From Isoetes taiwanensis (lineage: Eukaryota; Streptophyta; Lycopodiopsida; Isoetales; Isoetaceae): a DNA stretch of 64,000 nt. The stretch lies in contig JAJEKV010000468.1 in assembly GCA_021234155.1 (NCBI GenBank), positions 121,355 through 185,354 of the forward strand, in the 5' to 3' direction. Numbering within the stretch: position 1 is the first letter of the stretch; each line of letters opens with the position of its first letter. The notes beneath the pieces are model-generated. The model worked only from the letters and a program-made list of their open reading frames with translations, was not told the origin of the DNA and did not search any database. Of this stretch, positions 56,484 through 64,000 are shown in pieces. A program made the position numbers and the translations under genes.

Positions 56484-56742
56484 GGGAAGAAGGAGACCCA
56501 TCCGATCATGTTGTTCTTGATCATATTTGTTCTAGTCTTTTGAGCCCGAAAGGACTGGCATGTGCGATCTAGATATGGGATGATGGTATGGTTGAAAAAC
56601 TCTAAATATACCCCAAACAATAATGAGTTCCATCTGCAAGTCCAATTTTGGTGTACAAAATACAAATGACACTATGAGCAGGCTCTCGTGCCCCCGCTTC
56701 TCTGAATGGATTCGGCAAACGGTGGTTCCAGTCAATACCCAT

Positions 56743-56903
56743 TAGGATGGAGGAAGCTTTAGCCTTTTTTGAATCAAAACAACAAGAGGGAGCTTCATAG
56801 GATGGAGGAAGCTTTAGCCTTTTTGAATCAAAACAACAAGAGGGAGCTTCATAGGATGGAGGAAGCTTTAGCCTTTTTGAATCAAAACAACAAAGGGAGC
56901 TTC
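56743..56903 (+). repeat. Tandem repeat, 3 x 54-55 bp
   Basis: The unit begins TAGGATGGAGGAAGCTTTAG and ends GGGAGCTTCA; starts at 56743, 56798 and 56852. Nearly identical, so recent. Confidence 0.9.
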
Positions 56904-57231
56904 AGGTTGATCCCAGTAGTCCTCCTATTAACATAGTTGAGATAAATCATCAATAGCATCTGAAGTCCATTTCTAATTTGGTTTCTTGCTCGGTCTTGGT
57001 ATATTATACTGGATTCCTAGATACAACGAGGGTTGGTGGATGGTTATTGCCTAGAAGTTTTATGGACTAAAAGCAGGATCCCCACATGGTTAAAATGGGC
57101 CCATATATGATGCATAAGATGCAAATTTGTTTTATGCCATTGTCTTACACTTCATACACTTAACGGAGTGCAAATACACTTTATCATATATAATTGAATA
57201 TTGAAAGGTAAAAATTGGAAGTTGACAGGTG

Positions 57232-59168
57232 CTAATCCACAAGAATAGAGTTAGGATGATCAGGATGAGGGCTCCCAGGGCAAGAAACCTCCTCATTAGA
57301 ATGAGTCCTAAACTTGGCAGCCACACAAAGTTCTTCAACTGGAATCAAGTCGTTTACTCTCGCTGCAACTTCTATCGACAAAGATATGAAGGTGGCCAAC
57401 GAAAATGCATTGGAACTTTCAATAAACCTTTGGGATTTTATGGTGCAGGATCTTCGAATGCTTATGTTATTGCTGTACTCCTGAGGATGCTTGTCTTCGT
57501 GCATAGAATTCATCCTTGAATAACTTGGATATACAGCTATGTCTCCATGCACAAATAGATGTGAGCTTTGGTCTATGCTTAGCTGCAGAGCCTCTGCTAC
57601 AGCATTCAACTGCTGCATCAAAATATCAGCTGGTCTTGTCTTTTCAAAATTTCTAATGTTTTCTGCCAATTCTTTAAGCAACTTCTCGGTTTCTAAACAG
57701 ACATTTTCTATGTTTCCACTAAAATGCTGTCGTAGTTCATGGGATGCCTGAAACCACCAAAAAACTCATTTAATTATTATATGAATAAATTGTAAGCATC
57801 GAGAAAAATGGCTCTAAGTGCCCTACATTTCCTTCTAATAATAAGAACATCTTACAATAAGATTTTAACATACTTGAGCTTCTGTCCATAGGCATCCAAG
57901 CAGTAACCACATTAACATATCCGGGTTGCAGTAACCACATTAACATATTCCTTCCATGGATACCTAAACATCCTGAACTTTCCATGTGGGGGCTCCCATC
58001 TCGCAAATCCTGCCTGATAAATCCAACAAATCTTCTATCATTGGCAAAGAAAACATATTCAAAATCAAAATTTCAATCCAATCTGCCATATACCAAGGAA
58101 TCCTCTGTTTGAGACTTGATTAAAGACTGATAATCTTTGTACATGGGATCATCTATGGCATCTCTAGCTGAGGTGGAAGATCCTTCCAAGTATGCAGCTA
58201 CACAATCTTCAAGGTTGCAGAACCCTGTTGTTAGAAACCACCAAGTCACAGAAACTATAACAATTATTTAAGTGCCCAATTCACCTTCCAATGATTTGGC
58301 CAGATTGTCTAGATTCTCCGCCGTCTTGTTGTGGAGATCTTTCCCAGCCCAAATTGGACAGATGAATATGCAAATCACTATACATATGCCACATCCCATT
58401 AGGATTGTGAACAGCCTAGTTATGGCGTTGCTGATCGAATCATCATTTCGACGGCTGGATACGATAATAAACTGAAGGTAAGGAGAAAAATCACCACCCC
58501 ATATTCAACTCTTTCCTTCATCTTTGGTAAAAATCTATGTTGCTGTTGCTGCCGCGCCTGTTTTGCATTAAATCAATGACTCATCATTAACTTAATGATA
58601 ATAGATTACCTGCAAAGAAGACAGTAAGGCAGATAATTATAATTTCCACTGTAAATCCTGCCAAGTCGGCTAAATGTGAAACCCCTAATGCAGCAAGTCC
58701 AGCTACGAATGTTCCAATCCCTCTGTTTAACCCCTTGCTCAAAGTTGCTCCTGCAAGAAGGAAACATACATTTTTTCCAGAAATTTTTATTTGATTACAG
58801 AAAATAATCTTGATTAAATTAGAAAGAAACAGAGATTAAGGTATCAATTCTTTACCAACTGAGAATTCGAAGACGACAACTACAGTCATAAGAGCCCAGA
58901 CTGCATTCTCTGTTACGCTAGGCTTTGGGAACTCAATAAGCATTATAAAGGAGCTTAAAGAAAGGGCTAACCCTACTTTTAGAGCATGGACTATTCGCCT
59001 TGGATCTGCCTTTGCAGTTTGGGACACAGATTTCGCCGGAGCTACAAAGAATGCATCGTGCAGTCTTCCTAAAAATCCTTTTGCTTTCGCTTCTGCTTTT
59101 GAATCTTCTTGGATGATCACCGTTTCTTCTAAACCTTCTTTATGCGTTGGTATGATCTTCATCTCCAT
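57232..59168 (-). pseudogene. Aluminium-activated malate transporter (ALMT)-type anion channel, damaged
   Basis: Six exons on the minus strand. Exon 1 (59168-58856): KADPRRIVHALKVGLALSLS, ending FEFSVG. Exon 2 (58750-58610): GATLSKGLNRGIGTFVAGLA and VEIIIICLTVFFAG. Exon 3 (about 58540-58285): FLPKMKERVEYGVVIFLLTF, a one-base shift, then CPIWAGKDLHNKTAENL. Exon 4 (58224-58094): CNLEDCVAAYLEGSSTSARD. Exon 5 (about 58014-57870): GFARWEPPHGKFRMFRYPWK, then a 21-bp repeated block (57900-57949) and an in-frame TAA. Exon 6 (57747-57232): ASHELRQHFSGNIENVCLET to SLATFISLSIEVAARVNDLI. The WEP.HG..R..HPW-type and DLHN motifs are ALMT hallmarks. The family exports malate and other anions, including in guard cells. 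Damaged as assembled; some breaks could be sequence errors. Confidence 0.85.
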
Positions 59169-60872
59169 TGTCGCCGTAGCTCATCAACTTGACTCAAGCT
59201 TGCAAAAGGATGCCAAACAGAGAATGCATGAAAGAGCTCCTTGAGATTAATATCGAACTATTTAATCCCGAAGCTGCAGCATGAGCATCTACTTGAAACA
59301 TGGATCGAGTATAAAGAACCCACGAATGAGCTCTTTATGCAGACAAAATAATGCAGAAAGGAACATGGACCTAAGAAGACCGGAGGATTCATTTTGTAGG
59401 TCAGCACGCGGCCTGTTATACTCTGCAAAGAAGGTGCAAAGAAGGTGACGTGTTTGCCGGAACTGACCTCCATAGCTGGACCTCGGGAATATAGGGTTTA
59501 AGAAAAGAAATCTCATCATTAGCAAAAAAAAAACATTTTACAATATAAACGAAGTGTACCTTTATTGAAAGATATATATTTTTTGATATTAAAGAAGTGT
59601 ATTTGCGAGGCAGTACTAGGGAGGTTATTTTGGTCCTGTCCAAGATAGCACCTCAAGTACGGTAGATATCAATCATGTTCAATTTAATCTATTTTATGAT
59701 TTAATCTATTTTATGATTAGCACAATACTTACTTTGAACATCCTTGTACCTGCCAAATTTGGTCTAATTAAATATTAACTCTCCAAGTTAATCTACGTAA
59801 AGTTTGGATAGTTTCCATTCTGTCATATTGTCCAATCTTGGAGTGCCATGTGTGCAACATTCATTCTCAGAATTATTCTTTTAGTGACATTCTTAAATAT
59901 TATCCGCATTCCAAGTTTTTTTACTTGCATTCTTTTAAAGTTACCAGCATTCAACTTGCAGCATTCAACTTGCAGACAATCTTTTTTACTTCTAAAATGA
60001 GAGACATTACAGAGAAATGTATTCAATATTGAGAATGCCTTTAAATCACCAGAAACAAGTTCCACAACACTAAAACAGCTCCTGATTCAACAATTCTTCC
60101 ATCCTAATTGTGAAAGAGGGCACCGTAGTTCAGCAATTCACCATACTAATTTTGATGGTACAAGAGCTTCAAGTTTATGAAGCTTTTTTATTAAAAGAAG
60201 CAACCACATGTTACAAAAATAGTAGGATCTGGATCACCTGTTACAAAAACAGGGGAATCTTCCATTTCCTGTAAGTTTTGCATGCAAAGGCAGCAAAGCA
60301 GCCCTAAAACTTGAAAAAAGTCAGTAACAACTTCAATAAACATATCTTCAAGGCAAGAAGCCATTCATAAATCGTCATTCCGCACCTCCAAAACGCTCGA
60401 ATTACCAAAATGCTCAATAAAGCTCAAGAAATGCCCAATAAAGCTCAAGAAAGCCCGAAAAACCTCTGTTTATCACAATCTTTACGTTCTTGCAAAATAT
60501 AAGCGAATCTTTGTCGATCTTCAAAAAATGACTCCATAAATATCCCTGAAACTTATAAAACGCCGAATCTGGACTCAAAAATGAGAGCGCCATCATTTCG
60601 GCTATCAATCATGAAAACTTTAACTAATCCTCCAAAGATCATCCCAAAAAGATCCCTAAAACTCCTACATCGCCTAATCGAACCTCAATCTAGCCTAGAA
60701 GACAACAGCGCCATCGTTCCGGCCAGGCATCACAGAAATGCCATAGCTGCAGAGTTGAAGCGCAGAGAGAAAGAAGGGAAAATGGTGGAAAAAGGCATTT
60801 TATATGGCCATCTCAGCCGGACACGTCAGTTGCCACGTCAGAATGGAAACTACCCAAATCTTTACGCTGCAA
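59169..60872. other. Upstream of the ALMT-like gene, nothing recognised
   Basis: No supported gene. Short hydrophobic frames at 59258-59643 are not recognisable. Imperfect repeats of AAAGCTCAAGAAATGCCCAATA-type are near 60418-60450. Confidence 0.5.
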
Positions 60873-60998
60873 CAATTGCTTTTTAGATGCAATTCTGGCG
60901 CGTCAGGTGTGCCTCCGCGCATCACGCGTCAGGTGTGCCTCCGCGTTGATGCGCATCGGCACACCTTCCACGCCAGAATTGCACCTAAAAAGCAATTC
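60873..60998. mobile_element. Foldback MITE-like hairpin
   Basis: Left arm CAATTGCTTTTTAGATGCAA... and right arm ...TTGCACCTAAAAAGCAATT pair over about 50 bp each (GCAATTCTGGCG / CGCCAGAATTGC). The left arm contains a direct repeat GCGTCAGGTGTGCCTCCGCG at about 60899 and 60925. No coding capacity. Confidence 0.75.
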
Positions 60999-61212
60999 TT
61001 GTATACATAATTAAGTATATTAACACACAATTGAACATATGGTCTGAATACAACATTGCCATAATAAACATAGAACATTTACATAACCATGGTCTCAAAC
61101 TCGTGGATTTATACATGATATGGCCAAGACAAGCAGACCGACTTATATACACGTTTACAGAAAGAAATGACAAAGGAAACTTAACACAACAGATAATGGC
61201 ATAGAAACTACT

Positions 61213-61493
61213 CTACCATCTTTCTTTAGCTACATCTAGCAACACTAGGATTCGTCGCCTCACCGCCTCCACCTCTCGAAGCTCCTTCAGCAAGAAAGCT
61301 CTGCAAAGGTTCAGCTGAGACCGAAGCGCACCCCTTTCCAGGATTACAGAGTTTATCCCATGGCTTTCTAGCAATTCCATAGAGGGCTCAATACGATCCA
61401 ATGCTTTTGGGAGTGCCATGGGAAGCTCTTGAACAGCCAAATAAACATCTTTGACAGAATCTTCGACATCCGTTAAACCTGTCAGTAAGTCCG
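61213..61493 (-). pseudogene. Unrecognised C-terminal coding fragment cut by the duplication junction
   Basis: The minus-strand frame is open from the junction at 61493 down to a TAG at about 61213: EKPDLLTGLTDVEDSVKDVY, LAVQELPMALPKALDRIEPS, GALRSQLNLCRAFLLKELRE, VEAVRRRILVLLDVAKERW. It is Leu/Glu/Arg-rich and probably helical. The frame enters from the duplicated segment without a start at the border, so the N-terminus seems to have been replaced. No family recognised. Confidence 0.4.
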
Positions 61494-64000
61494 GCTTCTC
61501 TATTTCCCTTTTAATTTCTAGCTACTTCTTTTTCTCTATATTTATATGAACTCTCAATAGTTCAGCACGCATAAAAAACCCCTATTTTAAAATAAACCTT
61601 TTTCCCCCAACAAAAGATGTGTAAAAACTATTTGCCAACATAGTCATGTGCAACGATATACTATTAAGCTGTGACACATATATTCAGGTTCAAAGTTATT
61701 TATTAGATTAGTGCAGCATGCTACAGTTCACTTAAGCATTTTCCCTGCTTGGACAATCATGCCTTATGTAACTCTACACTCAACTTATGAATAGAGCATC
61801 ATTTTCTTCACCATTAGTTGGATATGTAACCTCTACTCATGTGATCAAAAGAGCAATAGCCCTAGCTAGTAAAATAGTGATATGTATTTCCAATACATTA
61901 TTTTACTCTAACATACAGAAAGCCAAGCTCAAAAATCGATATTAAATGCGGGTTATCATCACCATCCTCAATAACTTTGACATTTTGTGCGAGTTATGAT
62001 CATCTGGCGCGCCGACTTCAAATGACCTTTGTTCCTCCAATTGCCAAATTGATTATCCCTAATATTGAAACTATATTTCTGCTTGAAGCATCAAACATCA
62101 AATAATCTGCCCAAGGTCCTTTCTTTGGTAGTAAACCTATTCCTGTTTTTCTATAATTAATAGCAATCCACCCTATAATCTACCCTTGAATTCATTCATT
62201 TTTTTAAACTTTAGCTTCATAGCTTCTCAAGGATTGAAGCATCAAACATCAAATAATGCGCCCAAGGTCCTTTCTACGGTAGTAAACCTATTCCTGTTTT
62301 CCTATAATTAATAGCAATCCATTGTCAAAATCCAACAGCCCCCTTTTCCAAATCCAGGAGCCTTTTAGAAAAATCTGGTCGCAGCCCTCTTTGTAATTTC
62401 GATAACCTTCTAGGGAATCCGTTGATTGCTCTCATCGCCCTTCAACTGCCAAGGAACTGCCAGAATAATGGTTAGGGTAGACAACCCTAAAAATGGCTTG
62501 ATTGATAGTTGCACGTCGAGCACTGGGTAAAACACTATGTAGATACACAAAAAATACATGCATGGGTCAATCTATGATACAGAAATGTAAAAACAAAAAA
62601 TAGAAAATCTTGAGCGCGCTCTATACTATATACATGCCTCAAATGATATATAAACTATTGCCAAAAGGCCATACAAATGTACGTTCTATGCGACAAACAT
62701 TTTTTGTGATATTCTTCTTCTCTTTCAACTAGTATGAGATAGGATCTGCAACATTGCAATAAGACTTTGCTTTCCTACTTGTACTATTCTATCTAGTTCT
62801 TTTAAATATTTGGAGGGTATTCCATGCAAACCTTGCCCAATTAAGAAGGTATTTGTTTGGAGTTTCAATTGCTTTCTTTGTATGCTGTCAAGCAAATGCC
62901 CTAGCAAACTTAATTCTGACCTCCTGACTTTTTAGCCCAGTCTGATAAACCCTAGCAACTAAATCATGCAGCTCTTTAGAAAATTCAGGCCAAACTCTAT
63001 TAAGCATGATCTTGCTATCTCCGAAGTTCACAATTCGGAAAAACAAAAATCTATTGTAATCTTTGACGATCCCGAGAAATAAAGGTCGTATCTCTTTTTA
63101 CCCCTCATTTTCTAGTAAAACAATTTGGATCATATTAGCGTTCTAAGCATTGTAAGGCAACCGTAAATAGAAACTAGAACATGCAAGAGGATGCTTTACA
63201 CCTATATGAGTTGAACTCATCATGAAGAGATATGTAAACCGGATGCCCGGTGAAGAGATGTGATGGACACCCTCTCTTTTAAGCCTTTGTTATGAAAAGA
63301 AAAAAGAAAAAAAGGGGGAAGGTTCTATCAATTCGATTAGATTCCTCAAGATTCTTTAATATTCTGTGTACATTCCTTGAGATCTCTGAAGATTCATATT
63401 CCCTCAGATTCCTCAAAGATTCTCTAAGGTTCCCTTGAACTTAATGGCTCGATGTTCCACTTTGATCGAAGTAATGCCAAAACACTAATCTTTTGAAAGC
63501 TCAGTCGAGTCTAATGACACCAGTTCCGCTCAGTTCTTATATGTTCATGCAAGTTACAAGTGTTAGAAGTAGTTTATAAAAAAGATGCGTTTATTGCAAT
63601 CTTAATACCATATGACGTGTTAATCAAATAGTGGAATGTGATATTTTTTTAAATATTCCCTTTTTTTATTGTCTCGTGTTATAAAATGATGTCATTAATT
63701 GCCTTCTCAAGGGCTAAGATTTCTCTTTCCTTCTTTTATCCAACGGTCAATATTGGGTACAAAGCTTCAAGGGCTAAGATTTATCCTTCCTCCTTTTATT
63801 CAACGGCTGATATTGACTACAAACTACCTCATGTGTATAGGCGACACCACATGAGGTGGCATATATTAATGTTGCCATTAATGTTCCCAATCAGTGGCAA
63901 TTCTATAAGCACTCGATGGGCCTTTTCTTTTTTCATTTTCTTTTTTCTCACTCTTTTTTCCCCTTGAAACACCATAGATGTCATTTTTTTAAGCAAGCAT
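61494..64000 (+). repeat. 2.5-kb direct duplication, right copy (runs off the window)
   Basis: Matches 53336-55849. The match continues to the last base of the window, so the duplication is at least 2.5 kb and may include another copy of what follows 55849, including the ALMT-like gene. Internal tandem at 62086-62174 and 62235-62327. Confidence 0.9.

Larger units (their letters stand above)
55850..57231. other. Intergenic stretch downstream of the ALMT-like gene
   Basis: No gene. Contains two short tandem repeats listed separately (56378-56483 and 56743-56903). Confidence 0.6.

Overview
This looks like nuclear DNA of a land plant. It is AT-rich, genes are split by GT-AG introns, and three plant-specific families are present: an extensin-type cell-wall protein, a SLAC1/SLAH-type anion channel and an ALMT-type anion channel. 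Most of the window is mobile DNA. The retroelement and transposase-like families are more familiar from non-flowering plants, algae and invertebrates than from flowering plants, so a gymnosperm, fern or other non-flowering plant is possible. That placement is inference.

Layout. 1-5429: a partial copy (E1) of a retroelement whose reverse transcriptase (RT) resembles the Penelope-like/TERT group. 5430-15125: region B copy 1, which holds small foldback elements, tRNA-like repeats and, from 10209, the left part of a DNA transposon here called element T. 15126-22938: an inverted and fuller retroelement copy (E2), with about 1.8-kb direct terminal repeats around ORF1 and RT. 22939-23489: unassigned spacer. 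23490-25972: a third copy (E3: RT C-terminus, 3' UTR, terminal repeat). 25973-35690: region B copy 2, a near-identical direct repeat of copy 1. Here element T continues to a right end, giving 30775-39465 with 24-bp terminal inverted repeats and a 4-bp TTCT target duplication. 39571-42104: two 0.8-kb direct repeats around a palindromic minisatellite. 42410-42961: extensin-like gene. 45086-45488: Harbinger-like MITE. 47494-48702: fragment of a second transposase-like (DUF7869-type) gene. 49429-51449: broken SLAH-like gene. 53336-55849 and 61494-64000: a direct duplication 8.16 kb apart that flanks the broken ALMT-like gene (57232-59168).

Element T seems the best candidate for something undescribed. 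It has a left, plus-strand gene for a transposase-like protein (VDF...SDGAASQFK...HGKGEHDG signature). It also has a converging minus-strand multi-exon gene ending in an FCP1/NIF-like HAD domain. Arrays of TGTGGTG (left) and CACCACA (right) lie about 1.1 kb inside each end.

Caution: where near-identical copies can be compared, almost all mismatches fall at CAG, CTG or CCG, as small indels and transversions. That looks like systematic long-read miscalling at CHG-methylated cytosines. Many broken frames in the repeats may therefore be technical.
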